This document shows, piece after piece, positions 33,265 to 41,739 of a stretch of DNA of 61,792 nt. The position numbers and the translations under genes are program-made. The stretch covers positions 1 to 61,792 of the forward strand of contig CANPVI010000001.1 in assembly GCA_947581665.1 (NCBI GenBank). The letters run 5' to 3'. Numbering within the stretch: the first letter of the stretch is position 1; the number at the start of each line of letters is the position of its first letter. Origin of the DNA: an uncultured Atopobiaceae bacterium. GTDB lineage: Bacteria > Actinomycetota > Coriobacteriia > Coriobacteriales > Atopobiaceae. The notes below the pieces were generated by a model. It was not told where the DNA came from and did no database searches. It saw nothing but the letters and a program-made list of their open reading frames with translations.

Positions 33265-33761
33265 CAGCTTCCCCCTCCCAATAGTTTTTCCATGATGTCG
33301 TCATTGGGATTTTTGTCATCCCATTTCGACAATTTGCTTTCTCGCACCACGACATATATCTTTGCCCACACTTCGTTGGTCTGTTTGAGGTATTGCTGCG
33401 CCATCGCCACGAACGGAGACGGCATCGCCTTTCCGTTGGTGGGATCTTTCACGAGCAAGCCGTGCTTGGTGTTCATGTCTTCGCACTCCAACCACCGAGC
33501 CTTGCAAAAGGCATATTCTTCGAGGTTGTATGGCAGTATGCCCTTGGTGCATCCGATTCCTTTCAACCACGCATAGACCGTTTTGTATATCTCTTTCGCC
33601 TTGGCGGAGAGATATGCCGGGGGTTCGCTCGGCAATTCCATAGCGTCCTGTCCGAAGTCCACTATTTCGATTGTCCGTCTGCCGGGGTTGCCCTCTAATA
33701 TCTTTTGAGTGGCTGCCTTTTTCGGTCGCCCTGCGCCGGGGCGTCTTCCTCCACTTGCCAT
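33264..33761 (-). CDS. Terminase small subunit (P27 family)
   Basis: A 165-residue protein starting MASGGRRPGAGRPKKAATQK, with the GRPxKP-like basic N-terminus, PSEPPAYLSAKAKEIYKTVY and SPFVAMAQQYLKQTNEVWAK of the P27 family. It recognises the packaging site and loads the large subunit. Its stop overlaps the start of the C5 methyltransferase. The large subunit is separated from it by nine cargo genes. Confidence 0.9.
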   Translation of the reverse strand: MASGGRRPGAGRPKKAATQKILEGNPGRRTIEIVDFGQDAMELPSEPPAYLSAKAKEIYKTVYAWLKGIGCTKGILPYNLEEYAFCKARWLECEDMNTKHGLLVKDPTNGKAMPSPFVAMAQQYLKQTNEVWAKIYVVVRESKLSKWDDKNPNDDIMEKLLGGGS

Positions 33762-33779
33762 ATTCCCTCCCTTTTTCGA

Positions 33780-33972
33780 TTGATTTTTGCCCTATGAAAT
33801 GCTATAATGTTTCCATCGAGCATATTGCCGAGCCACGTCGAGTATCCGATGCCTTCGGTTGAACACTATGCTTGAAGAAGACAATCCGCCAGTCACCTTT
33901 GGATACTCAATGCACTTGGTTGAACGGTCAATCTTCGGGGCAGCCCTTTTGCGGACTGCCCTTTTGATTTTT
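33780..33972 (+). ncRNA. Candidate structured RNA with its own promoter and terminator
   Basis: Plus-strand promoter TTGATT (33780-33785), 17 bp, TATAAT (33803-33808), predicted start near 33815. A perfect 8-bp stem pairs GAGTATCC (33840-33847) with GGATACTC (33901-33908). GGTTGAAC occurs twice (near 33858 and 33918). The transcript would end at the hairpin GGGCAG...CTGCCC (33938-33961) followed by CTTTTGATTTTT. Length about 155 nt, no credible frame, and opposite in direction to terS and HNH on either side. RNA family not recognised. Confidence 0.6.
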
Positions 33973-34011
33973 CCTGATAAATTGATATTTTTGATTTTCC
34001 CGCGAAATCAA

Positions 34012-34034
34012 AAAGGGACGTTTCCGTCCCCTTT
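34012..34034 (-). terminator. Intrinsic terminator between HNH and terS
   Basis: GGGGACG, GAAA, CGTCCC then TTTTTGATTT on the minus strand. It separates the early HNH transcript from terS. The rest of 33973-34159 holds only AT-rich sequence with no gene seen. Confidence 0.7.
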
Positions 34035-34159
34035 TACCTTCGGTAAAGATTTTCCGATTTTGATTTTTTGCTTTGATTTTTGATTATGCGAAAATTCGCG
34101 TTTGATTGCGGCCCCGCTGTCTGTGTTGATTTCGGTAGAGATTTGACCTCCCCCTGCCC

Positions 34160-34546
34160 TCACGACTTCGGATAGTCATGCGGTCGAGTTCCCCACCGAG
34201 AACCCTCTTCGGCTGACTTGCGTGAGTGGCAAGCCCAACAAAGACTTTGGAGATTGCTCGGTGCGAACTTCTCGCCACCGTCCTTGATGGGGACGATGTG
34301 ATCCACCATTGTGGCTTTCGTTCTTTTTCCCGCTTTCAGACAGTCCTCGCAAAACGGATGCTGTTCGAGCTGCCGATTCCTTGCGTATAACCATTCGGGG
34401 GATTTGTAGAAGTTCTTGGTGAAGTCATCTCGCCCGTAAAGATTATACTGTTTATCCGTAAGCCGTTTGTGTTCCTCACAGTATTGTCCCTCTACCAGTC
34501 GGGGACAGCCGGGGTAGCTACACGGTCGTTTCGGTTTTCTTGGCAT
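34160..34546 (-). CDS. HNH endonuclease
   Basis: A 128-residue HNH nuclease with an N-terminal zinc segment (CSYPGCPRLVEGQYCEEHKR) and the core CEDCLKAGKRTKATMVDHIV, PIKDGGEKFAPSNLQSLCWA, CHSRK. Small HNH enzymes of this kind lie next to terS in many HK97-type phages and are needed for efficient cos-type DNA cutting by terminase. Here it is separated from terS by a terminator and a candidate RNA. Confidence 0.92.
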   Translation of the reverse strand: MPRKPKRPCSYPGCPRLVEGQYCEEHKRLTDKQYNLYGRDDFTKNFYKSPEWLYARNRQLEQHPFCEDCLKAGKRTKATMVDHIVPIKDGGEKFAPSNLQSLCWACHSRKSAEEGSRWGTRPHDYPKS

Positions 34547-34648
34547 TTTTTATTCGCTCCTTCGCCTGTCGATTTCATTATACACCCGTCAACCGAGCTT
34601 TTCGTCAACTTTTGTCAACCGTCCGTCAACCAATCGTCTATTCTTTTT

Positions 34649-35368
34649 TCAGACTCGGTCGGCGAATAGGATTTCAAGTATTGACATCGCCCTGTTGCGC
34701 TTTTTATGAACAGCCTGTTTGGAGTATCCCAACCATCTCCCAATGGTACTCATGGATTCCCCTTGCACATAAAGGTGGACGATTATTGCTTTCGCCTCAT
34801 CATCGAGTTGGTCAATGCACCTGTCGAGATATTCCATATCCGCTTTCAGCTCGGCTACTTCCTTGCTGTTGCCGACTGCGATCCTCGCCTTGTTTATTTT
34901 GTAGTTGTCCAATAATTCCTTTATGCCGGGCATCATGCTTTCTTCCTTTTCTCCAAATTCTTCGGCTATTTCCTGCCTATGTTTTTCTTGCTGTATCCGC
35001 AAGTCCCACACCCAATCGGTCGTTTCGTTCGGTTCTAATGACGTGTTCAGCCACAATCGGACTTGTCCGCTGTCTTCGAGTTCTTCCGACCAATCGTCCG
35101 CTTGGCATATCCCTCGGAGTTCCCATATCTGCATTTTTCCAAAGGTTTTGCCCTTGTAGAAGAATAACATCAGCATTCGGTCGGTGGTTTCGTCCAGATA
35201 CTTGGCTCGGAAGTAGTAACCGCCAAAGCGTTGCAGATTGCCGTTTATATAGTCCTCGGTTTCCCGCTTTATATCGGTTTTCGGCATTGGGCTGTCCGTT
35301 TCGCTTGCATAGTCGAACTCCGCCTCCGCCGTTATGACCACTTTGTTGATTACCGATTCCGTTTTCAT
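34649..35368 (-). CDS. Phage transcription regulator with sigma-like HTH C-terminus
   Basis: A 239-residue protein. The C-terminal 80 residues contain LDRCIDQLDDEAKAIIVHLY and ESMSTIGRWLGYSKQAVHKK, a sigma-region-4-like or ArpU/RinA-like helix-turn-helix. The N-terminus (residues 1-130) is unassigned. Position at the end of the early operon and before the packaging genes suggests a late-gene activator, perhaps the one that reads the unusual -35 of the promoter cassettes; that link is inference. Confidence 0.6.
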   Translation of the reverse strand: MKTESVINKVVITAEAEFDYASETDSPMPKTDIKRETEDYINGNLQRFGGYYFRAKYLDETTDRMLMLFFYKGKTFGKMQIWELRGICQADDWSEELEDSGQVRLWLNTSLEPNETTDWVWDLRIQQEKHRQEIAEEFGEKEESMMPGIKELLDNYKINKARIAVGNSKEVAELKADMEYLDRCIDQLDDEAKAIIVHLYVQGESMSTIGRWLGYSKQAVHKKRNRAMSILEILFADRV

Positions 35369-35369
35369 G

Positions 35370-35657
35370 TTACTCCTTCTCGAATGCAGAAATTGTCTTT
35401 CTCACCTCATCTACCGTCCGTACTACCACCGCATATCCGCCTGCGGCAATGATTTGTCCGATGGTTATCGCTTGGAGAGCGGTCGGCTTATTTTTTCCGA
35501 CTTTGCACTCGAATGCGATAAATCGTCCCTTGTAACAGACTATCAAATCTGGAACACCCGCCGTTCCGTACATCCCTCCGTGTTCTTTCCAAAAGAAGAG
35601 ATTGGGAATGGTTTTGAGGTATTCACTTATCTTCCTTATCAAATCGCTCTCTTTCAT
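35370..35657 (-). CDS. VRR-NUC domain nuclease
   Basis: A 95-residue PD-(D/E)xK nuclease of the VRR-NUC family, starting MKESDLIRKISEYLKTIPNL. Active-site residues lie in GTAGVPDLIVCYKGRFIAFE then CKVGKNKPTALQA (Asp, Glu-x-Lys). These stand-alone phage nucleases sit among replication genes and are predicted to resolve branched DNA. Its start is next to a possible origin region. Confidence 0.92.
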   Translation of the reverse strand: MKESDLIRKISEYLKTIPNLFFWKEHGGMYGTAGVPDLIVCYKGRFIAFECKVGKNKPTALQAITIGQIIAAGGYAVVVRTVDEVRKTISAFEKE

Positions 35658-35678
35658 TTCCCCTCTTTTCAGACACTA

Positions 35679-35798
35679 CCTGTCATAACCGTCATTCCGT
35701 CATTATGACGAATTTCAAAAATGACACAAACCCCGTCTTGTGGATTTCGGTCTATTTTTTTGCGTTACAAGGATGACGGAATGACAGGAGTGACGGGT
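35679..35798. other. Possible replication origin with inverted iteron clusters
   Basis: Three GTCAT-type units at 8-10-bp spacing on the plus strand (35679-35710: CTGTCATAA, CCGTCATTC, CGTCATTAT) face three on the minus strand (35771-35798: CCGTCACTC, CTGTCATTC, CGTCATCC). Between them is an AT-rich stretch including AAAAAAATAGACC on the minus strand. It sits in the gap after the primase-helicase gene. Such paired iterons suggest an initiator-binding region or an operator; the evidence is the arrangement only. Confidence 0.4.
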
Positions 35799-35815
35799 GC
35801 TGTTCATAGAAGTGG

Positions 35816-37792
35816 TTATTCGTCATTGTCCGTGCGGTCGTAGATCGTTGCTTGATAGCCATAGGGCTGTTGGGGCAATTTTCTCACAAAGCAATGTTTC
35901 CTTGCAGACGAAGTGCGTGTTACTTTATGCTCTATGTCATCGCAATAGAGTCGGTACTCGAACTTCTCGATTGCCTTGCCCACGGCTGCATTGGTATCTG
36001 CGATTTGCTTGCCCGTGATGTCGTATATCTCTTTTTTGAGGTCGTCCACCGTTCCACACCATCCCTTGAGCGGATTCCGCTTGACCAATTCCTTGATTGT
36101 CTGGACGATAGTGCTGTTTTCGTATTCTTCCCGCTCTTTGCGGTACTCCACTTCCTCGGCTGTGCCTTCTACCACCCACTTGTAGTCCAAGGTCGTAAAC
36201 GCTATGACCAAGTCGCTTTGCTGTATGTCGCGTCCCACCATGGACAAGGTCGCATTTTGGTCATTGCGCTTTTTCTTCGAGATGATGAAGATGGAGTCGG
36301 CGGCACCCATGAGTGCCGTGCTGCCCGATATCATGTTGAAGACATCCGCCTCATCCAACATTTTCCGAAGGTGATGCACGAACAGCATACAGACTTTGTG
36401 CTTGTCCGCATATTCCTTGAACATCGCCATCTCTCGGTAGTCGCCGCTGTAGACCGACTCATTGCGCATCGCCCTCCCTCGCACCTTTTGCAAGGTGTCG
36501 ATGATGATGAGTTTGATGCCGGGGAAAGTCCGAAGTTCTTCGTCTATCTTGTCCAAGAGTCCCCTGTCCACGGGATCCGCCTCCGTCACAAAGCGAAGAG
36601 CGGTCGGTGCTTTCCTCCCTTTGAGCATTTTGTTGAGTCGGTCTTTCAGCCTTGACTTGCTGTCTTCGAGCGCATAATACAGCACACCGCTCTGGTTGGT
36701 TTTGAAGTCCAAGAATTCCTTGCCCTCCGCCACCGCCAAGCCGAGTTGCAACATCATCCACGACTTGCCTATCTTGGACGGCGCACACAATATGGCGAGT
36801 CCCGTCGGCAGTACATCTCGGACTATCCATATCGGCGGCTCCACGTTTTCGCCTTGGAGTTCAAGGGCGTCGAAACTGTCCTTTGCAGTCGCATACTGTT
36901 TCCGCAGTTTGAGCTTCGCCGCCTTGACCGCATCTTCGAGCTTCTTGGGGTTCGCCATGAGCTGTTCGTTCGGATCCTTGCACTCGCCTGCGATGTTGTA
37001 TGCGATGACCTGAACACCCAAAGCCACGAGTTCCGCCATCATCGCTCCGCTTGCTTTCTGCCCTGCATCATCGTTGTCGAAACAGAGAATAAAGCCACCG
37101 AGCGGACGCTTTTTCTTAACTTCCTCGATCACCTTTTTCCATCCGCCCGTGCCGCAGGTCGCAATGCAATTTCCACCGCTTTGATAGACGCTCATGGCGC
37201 ATATCGGACTTTCGACTACAAATATCGGCTCTTTGGAACGGTGCCTCAACCCCTCGATGTTGAACACAGGCTCTGGACCTGCGTCTTCGGTTTTCGGCTT
37301 GAAAAAGGCTTTCTCTTCGATGCTCCGCGTTTGATAGTAGGTCAGCTTGGACGAGTACGGAATGACCACAGATTTATGGTACTCATCGTACCCCAAACAA
37401 AATTTCCGTATTGTCGCACGGCTCAACTCCCTCTTTTCAAAGTAGTTGGTTTTGCCGATGTCGGCGATGCACCGTTTGAGGTAGTCGGTGATGGTTGCCG
37501 TTTTGCTCGGCTTGGATTCCCCCACTTCGATGTGGTATCTTTCCGCAAGTTCCCTCGCCGCCTCGATGGGCTCTATCCCTTTGAGCTTCGCCACAAAGGT
37601 TATCGCATCGCCCGACTCGCCGCACCCAAAGCACTTGAAAATATTGTCTTCACGCTTGACCGAGAACGATGGAGTCTTCTCTTTATGGAACGGACATAAT
37701 CCTTGCCCTTGGTAGTTGAGATGTACGCCATAGTCTTCGACTACCTCCGCTATCTTGATATTCCTTTTTACCGTTTCAAAAATGTCGCTCAT
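35816..37792 (-). CDS. Primase-helicase fusion
   Basis: A 658-residue replication protein. Residues 1-80 are a CHC2 zinc finger (GLCPFHKEKTPSFSVKREDN, FKCFGCGESGDAITF). Residues about 170-290 are a Toprim primase core (PIFVVESPICAMSVYQSGGN, GGFILCFDNDDAGQKA). Residues about 320-560 are a RecA-like ATPase (AILCAPSKIGKSWMMLQLGL Walker A, IKLIIIDTLQKVRG Walker B). It would prime and unwind phage DNA. It overlaps the next upstream gene by one base. Confidence 0.92.
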   Translation of the reverse strand: MSDIFETVKRNIKIAEVVEDYGVHLNYQGQGLCPFHKEKTPSFSVKREDNIFKCFGCGESGDAITFVAKLKGIEPIEAARELAERYHIEVGESKPSKTATITDYLKRCIADIGKTNYFEKRELSRATIRKFCLGYDEYHKSVVIPYSSKLTYYQTRSIEEKAFFKPKTEDAGPEPVFNIEGLRHRSKEPIFVVESPICAMSVYQSGGNCIATCGTGGWKKVIEEVKKKRPLGGFILCFDNDDAGQKASGAMMAELVALGVQVIAYNIAGECKDPNEQLMANPKKLEDAVKAAKLKLRKQYATAKDSFDALELQGENVEPPIWIVRDVLPTGLAILCAPSKIGKSWMMLQLGLAVAEGKEFLDFKTNQSGVLYYALEDSKSRLKDRLNKMLKGRKAPTALRFVTEADPVDRGLLDKIDEELRTFPGIKLIIIDTLQKVRGRAMRNESVYSGDYREMAMFKEYADKHKVCMLFVHHLRKMLDEADVFNMISGSTALMGAADSIFIISKKKRNDQNATLSMVGRDIQQSDLVIAFTTLDYKWVVEGTAEEVEYRKEREEYENSTIVQTIKELVKRNPLKGWCGTVDDLKKEIYDITGKQIADTNAAVGKAIEKFEYRLYCDDIEHKVTRTSSARKHCFVRKLPQQPYGYQATIYDRTDNDE

Positions 37793-38115
37793 TATTCGTC
37801 CAAGTCCTCATCGATGTATAGTGTGGGTTTGCCGAGTTTTCGGGCAAGTTCGATTTCCGCTTTCATGCCCTCGCTGATGCACGGTCCGAATACCCACACT
37901 TCATCGCATAACTCCAACAGTTGTAACCCCATCGCCATTCCCACTCTTCGCTCGGACTTATTTTCGTCATCGAGGAACTGAGGGAAGATGGCGTGTGGTG
38001 CTATGGGCAGACAGCCTTTCTCGTAGGCATATCTCGAAAAGAGGTTCGCTTTGATGATGTTCCGCTCGTAGCTGCGCCGCAAGGGAGAGCAGATATAAAC
38101 AATCTTTCTTTTCAT
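37792..38115 (-). CDS. Nucleoside-2-deoxyribosyltransferase-like protein
   Basis: A 107-residue protein starting MKRKIVYICSPLRRSYERNI, with CDEVWVFGPCISEGMKAEIE and GKPTLYIDEDLDE. The YICSPLR, DEVWVFG, S-x-GM-x-x-E pattern is that of the DUF4406/nucleoside-deoxyribosyltransferase-like fold common in phage replication modules. It may act on nucleotides, but the activity in phages is unproven. Stop and start overlap with the primase gene. Confidence 0.75.
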   Translation of the reverse strand: MKRKIVYICSPLRRSYERNIIKANLFSRYAYEKGCLPIAPHAIFPQFLDDENKSERRVGMAMGLQLLELCDEVWVFGPCISEGMKAEIELARKLGKPTLYIDEDLDE

Positions 38116-38171
38116 ACTCCACCTTTGCCGGGGACGGCAGCCTATGCCACCGTCCCCTTGCCCCTTGATTG

Positions 38172-38870
38172 TTACTCTTCGTCCAACTCCACGACCTTTG
38201 TCGCCATCGCCTTGACCTGTTCGCTCAACACCTTGATGTTTGCGAACTCCGCATCCGTCAAGTCCCTGTCCACCGCAAAGACCGCCTGCGAATAGTTGAT
38301 ACCGCCGCTGTTCTGCGCTTTCTTCAGCGTGAACTTCGTCACCACGCCGTTGGTCTTTTTGCCCTTGGAAAGCAGGCGCATCACATATTTCGAGAACTCG
38401 CCGAGACTACCCGTGGGGAGCGACAAGAGCGTCGGCAGAGCCTCGCCCTCACGGAGCAGATAGATTCTGCGCTTCTGCTTGCAAGCCTTTGCGCCGTTCT
38501 TGCCCGATCCGAACTTGTTGAACTCGCACTCGGCGCAGTTCTTCACCACTCCCGTTTCCGCCTCGATGCCGATGTGTCCGTCCATCGATCCGCAGTCCGG
38601 GGGATTGTTGCCGCCCGTGTACTCTTCCTTGTAGTAGCAGTTGATGGGATGGTGGTACAGGATCACCGCCTTGAATTCCTTGACAGAATCGGGACTGTCG
38701 GGATCGTCCCCCGGCACTTCGTATGCGAGTCCGCCACCCGCCGGGATTCTGATCCTCTCGAAAGAGGGGGTAAGTCCGTCAAGCTCTTCTGCGAGGATTT
38801 CGCCGAGGTTCGCACCCGTGCCGTACTCCGCTACTTCCTGTTCGTTCGCTTTCACTACTTCGTTTGCCAT
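38172..38870 (-). CDS. Hypothetical replication-module protein with a Cys cluster
   Basis: A 232-residue protein whose start at 38870 follows GGAGGATAAAACA. It has a Cys-rich centre (CGSMDGHIGIEAETGVVKNC, CAECEFNKFG, then AKACKQKRR), suggesting one metal site, and a C-terminal helix-rich segment with VFAVDRDLTDAEFANIK. Homologues are frequent between primase and Gp157-like genes in gut phages and may bind single-stranded DNA, but I cannot name the family with confidence. Confidence 0.7.
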   Translation of the reverse strand: MANEVVKANEQEVAEYGTGANLGEILAEELDGLTPSFERIRIPAGGGLAYEVPGDDPDSPDSVKEFKAVILYHHPINCYYKEEYTGGNNPPDCGSMDGHIGIEAETGVVKNCAECEFNKFGSGKNGAKACKQKRRIYLLREGEALPTLLSLPTGSLGEFSKYVMRLLSKGKKTNGVVTKFTLKKAQNSGGINYSQAVFAVDRDLTDAEFANIKVLSEQVKAMATKVVELDEE

Positions 38871-38887
38871 TGTTTTATCCTCCAAAT

Positions 38888-39913
38888 TTAATATTTTTTC
38901 TGTTTTGCCACGCGGATCGTATTCTTCTCCGCTACTTTGATGAGCCCTTCCAACCACGTCGGGAGTACCCCACCGTTTTCCGAAATGAGTTCCTTGACCG
39001 TTGCCGAGAGCGTCTGGGAGTTGATGGTGAAGAGGTCTTCAAAGCCGTTCGCTTTCATCGCCTCCCACAGTTCCCCTTTCCTTTCGGGTTCGGGTGACGG
39101 ATACTCCGTTGTCACCAACGAGAACGTTGTCCCGTTGCGATTGAACGATGTCAATTCCTCGGTGGTCATGATGCCTATCATTTCCGCCGTGACACCATCA
39201 ATCTCTTCATTGATACCTTTCGCCTGTGCCTCCAACTCGCTCTTTTCAAGTCGTAACTCTTTGAGCCTGTCGGAGAGTTCCAATAACCTGTTGTCCAAAT
39301 TTGACCTCCCATTTTTTAGTGCAGTTTGCAAGTCCATTCCCTTTTTCAAGCGGCTGTCCACGGTACTCCGTGCTTGTCCGTAGATGCGGCAAAGTTCCGT
39401 CAGAGTGAACTCTTTCCCTTGAACTATGTATCGCCTGTTTCTGCGGGTGTTCCTTTGCTGCCGATTCGCAGGAATCCACCTACAGTTTTCGGGACAATAG
39501 TTCCCATCATTATCTTTGCGCTCTATCGTCAAGCCGTCCTTGTATCCATTGGACATCGCCCAATAAAAGAACTGCTCGAAACTGTCTGCCCATTCCTCGC
39601 ACACGGCGATTCCCCGTCCGCCGTAGTTCGGATAGTCTTTGCTTTTCGGATTGCCGCACCGCTGTTTCATATTCGCCCAGATTCGGTGCAGGCGCATCTC
39701 GCCGTTCGGCATCGCTTTTTGCATTCTGCGGTAGCATCCGCAGCTCATCGTATGTCCGTTCACAAGGTCCGTTCCTCGCACGATGGCTGTTCCGCCGCAC
39801 TCGCACTTGCACACCCAAAGGAGTGCTTTGTTCTTGCCGTGGGACTGCATCGGCTCTATTGCCGTCAGCCGTCCGAACTGTTTGCCCGTTAAATCGTTAT
39901 ACTTTTTAGCCAT
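38888..39913 (-). CDS. Homing-endonuclease-like domain fused to a Gp157-like protein
   Basis: A 341-residue fusion. Residues 1-150 resemble phage homing endonucleases: GKQFGRLTAIEPMQ, the CKCECGG...CGCYRR cysteines, and the HNH-like core LTIERKDNDGNYCPENCRWI. A DNA-binding HTH segment follows (FTLTELCRIYGQARSTVDSR). From about residue 203 the sequence changes to a Siphovirus Gp157-like protein (LDNRLLELSDRLKELRLEKS to the KVAEKNTIRVAKQKKY end). The frame is uninterrupted, so an endonuclease appears to have been inserted in frame at the Gp157 start. Confidence 0.8.
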   Translation of the reverse strand: MAKKYNDLTGKQFGRLTAIEPMQSHGKNKALLWVCKCECGGTAIVRGTDLVNGHTMSCGCYRRMQKAMPNGEMRLHRIWANMKQRCGNPKSKDYPNYGGRGIAVCEEWADSFEQFFYWAMSNGYKDGLTIERKDNDGNYCPENCRWIPANRQQRNTRRNRRYIVQGKEFTLTELCRIYGQARSTVDSRLKKGMDLQTALKNGRSNLDNRLLELSDRLKELRLEKSELEAQAKGINEEIDGVTAEMIGIMTTEELTSFNRNGTTFSLVTTEYPSPEPERKGELWEAMKANGFEDLFTINSQTLSATVKELISENGGVLPTWLEGLIKVAEKNTIRVAKQKKY

Positions 39914-41531
39914 TGAGTAGCGTCCTCCAATCGTCTACCATGATTTTCGCTATATCGCCTTTGTGCTTGAGCGCATTGAGGATTTTTTCGTCCACCGTTC
40001 CCTTGCACACAAGATGGATATACAAGCATTTTTGCTTTTGCCCTATGCGGTGGATCCTTGCTCGGCTTTGGTCGTAGTTTGCATACGAGAAGTCGAGCGA
40101 GTAGAACACCGCCACGTTTGCCGCCGTCAAAGTCAGCCCCATGCCCGTGGTTTGCAGTTGTCCGATGAATACCTTGACATCGGAGTTTTCTTGGAATGCC
40201 TTGACTTGCTCCGCTCGGTCGGTGGTCGCTCCGTAGATGAGACTGTATCCGATTTTCTTCGCTTTCAGCATCGCCGCTATCGCCTCGATCTCTGGGACGA
40301 ACCGAGCGAAGACCACCACCTTCTTCCCTTCGTCCAAGCAAGTATCGACCACGTCTTCGAGCGCATCGAGCTTTGCGGCGCTCACTTGGCTTGCCTCGGT
40401 ATTCACATCCCCTCGGATGAATCCGCCCGTGCATTGCGACAGTCGCAGGAGTTGAGTCAACACGTTCCGCACCGTCACTTCGCCGTTGGCGAGTTCCGCA
40501 TAGCAGTCTTTCTCCAAAGCCCTGTATATCGTCTGCGCTTTCGATTCGAGGTTAATCGTCCGTGTTTCGTCCATGAACGGCGGAAGATCCACGGCATCCT
40601 CTATCTTGATGCGGTATGCTATGCTGTGGACTTTCGACACCAATTCGTCCATGTGTCGGTAGCCGACCACCATGCGGTTTTGGTATCCGCCCATTATCGC
40701 ATAGCGGTTGCGGAAGAGATAAAAACTGCCGCCGAAGATGCTCTCGTCCAAGAACTTGTACTGCGAGAAGATGTCTAACGGACTCCCCGTTATCGGCGTC
40801 CCCGTCAGTATCATGTTGTACTTGCTGATTCTGCCAAGGCGGTGCATCGCTTTGGACTGCGTTGCGCTCGGTGTCTTTATCTTTGAGGACTCATCGCAGA
40901 CAATGAGGTCTGGCTGCCACTTCGTTATTTCCTTTTCGAGCCTCCATGCCGATTCGTAGTTGACTACTATAACTTGGAGTGCCTTGCCCTGCATATATCC
41001 GAATGCCGCTTTCTTTTTGTCCATCGTTCCGTCAAGCACAGTTAGTGCGTATGGATAGTCGGCGAACTTTCGGAACTCGTCATCCCACACACCCACGATG
41101 GATTTCGGACAGACCACGAGCATTTTCCGTATGCCCTTTTCCGCTTCGAGCGTCCCCGTGATGGCAATGGTCATCATCGATTTTCCCGTACCCATGTCCG
41201 CGAGGAGTGCCACCGCTTTGCTGTTTTCAAAGGTTTCGAGTGCGAAGTCGTATGCATCTTGCTGATGTTTGAAGAGCTTCGCTTTGACTCTCGGCTCACG
41301 ATGCTCACACGCACTCACAAATGCGCCACGGGCAGTTTTCGCTTTCTCTTTGAGTTCTTCATCGAGTGTCGCTCCGAGAAGTCCCAAAGTGCTTGCATTT
41401 TGGGCGGACAGCGGAATCACCCAACATTTATCATCGGCATCGTAGAACCGACCTTCGATTTCCTTGATGCTCTCTCGGTAGAGGTAGCTGTCGTATATCC
41501 TTATCGTTTCACCCTGCTGTACGGCATACAT
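39906..41531 (-). CDS. SNF2-type DEAD/DEAH helicase
   Basis: A 541-residue SF2 helicase. N-terminal residues 1-75 form a small accessory domain. Walker A is LLADMGTGKSMM, motif II is DLIVCDESSKIKTP (DESS instead of DEAH), motif III LTGTPITGSP, and motif VI YDQSRARIHRIGQKQKC, the QxxxRxHRxGQ signature of SNF2 proteins. Phage SNF2 helicases lie beside Gp157-like and nuclease genes and probably support replication or recombination. It overlaps both neighbours slightly. Confidence 0.92.
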   Translation of the reverse strand: MYAVQQGETIRIYDSYLYRESIKEIEGRFYDADDKCWVIPLSAQNASTLGLLGATLDEELKEKAKTARGAFVSACEHREPRVKAKLFKHQQDAYDFALETFENSKAVALLADMGTGKSMMTIAITGTLEAEKGIRKMLVVCPKSIVGVWDDEFRKFADYPYALTVLDGTMDKKKAAFGYMQGKALQVIVVNYESAWRLEKEITKWQPDLIVCDESSKIKTPSATQSKAMHRLGRISKYNMILTGTPITGSPLDIFSQYKFLDESIFGGSFYLFRNRYAIMGGYQNRMVVGYRHMDELVSKVHSIAYRIKIEDAVDLPPFMDETRTINLESKAQTIYRALEKDCYAELANGEVTVRNVLTQLLRLSQCTGGFIRGDVNTEASQVSAAKLDALEDVVDTCLDEGKKVVVFARFVPEIEAIAAMLKAKKIGYSLIYGATTDRAEQVKAFQENSDVKVFIGQLQTTGMGLTLTAANVAVFYSLDFSYANYDQSRARIHRIGQKQKCLYIHLVCKGTVDEKILNALKHKGDIAKIMVDDWRTLLNG

Positions 41532-41739
41532 TGACTCCCCTCCAATCGATGACTGGGAGCATCGCCTCCGCTCCGAACATCGCCATTAAGAGTCGGCTCT
41601 CTTCGTAGGTGAAGATTTCACCGTTGACGAGTTGCTTTCTCAATCGCTCCGCCGTCATCCCCAATTCCCTTGCTATGAACGCAAGCGTCACTCCGTTTGC
41701 GTGTGCCATGCGCACAAAGCGTTTTGCTATTACCTTCAT
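41509..41739 (-). CDS. Small HTH protein
   Basis: A 76-residue protein starting MKVIAKRFVRMAHANGVTLA with the helix-turn-helix FIARELGMTAERLRKQLVNG and ESRLLMAMFGAE. It overlaps the upstream wHTH gene by ATGA and the helicase start by 23 bp. It is probably a small regulator of the early operon; target unknown. Confidence 0.65.
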   Translation of the reverse strand: MKVIAKRFVRMAHANGVTLAFIARELGMTAERLRKQLVNGEIFTYEESRLLMAMFGAEAMLPVIDWRGVNVCRTAG

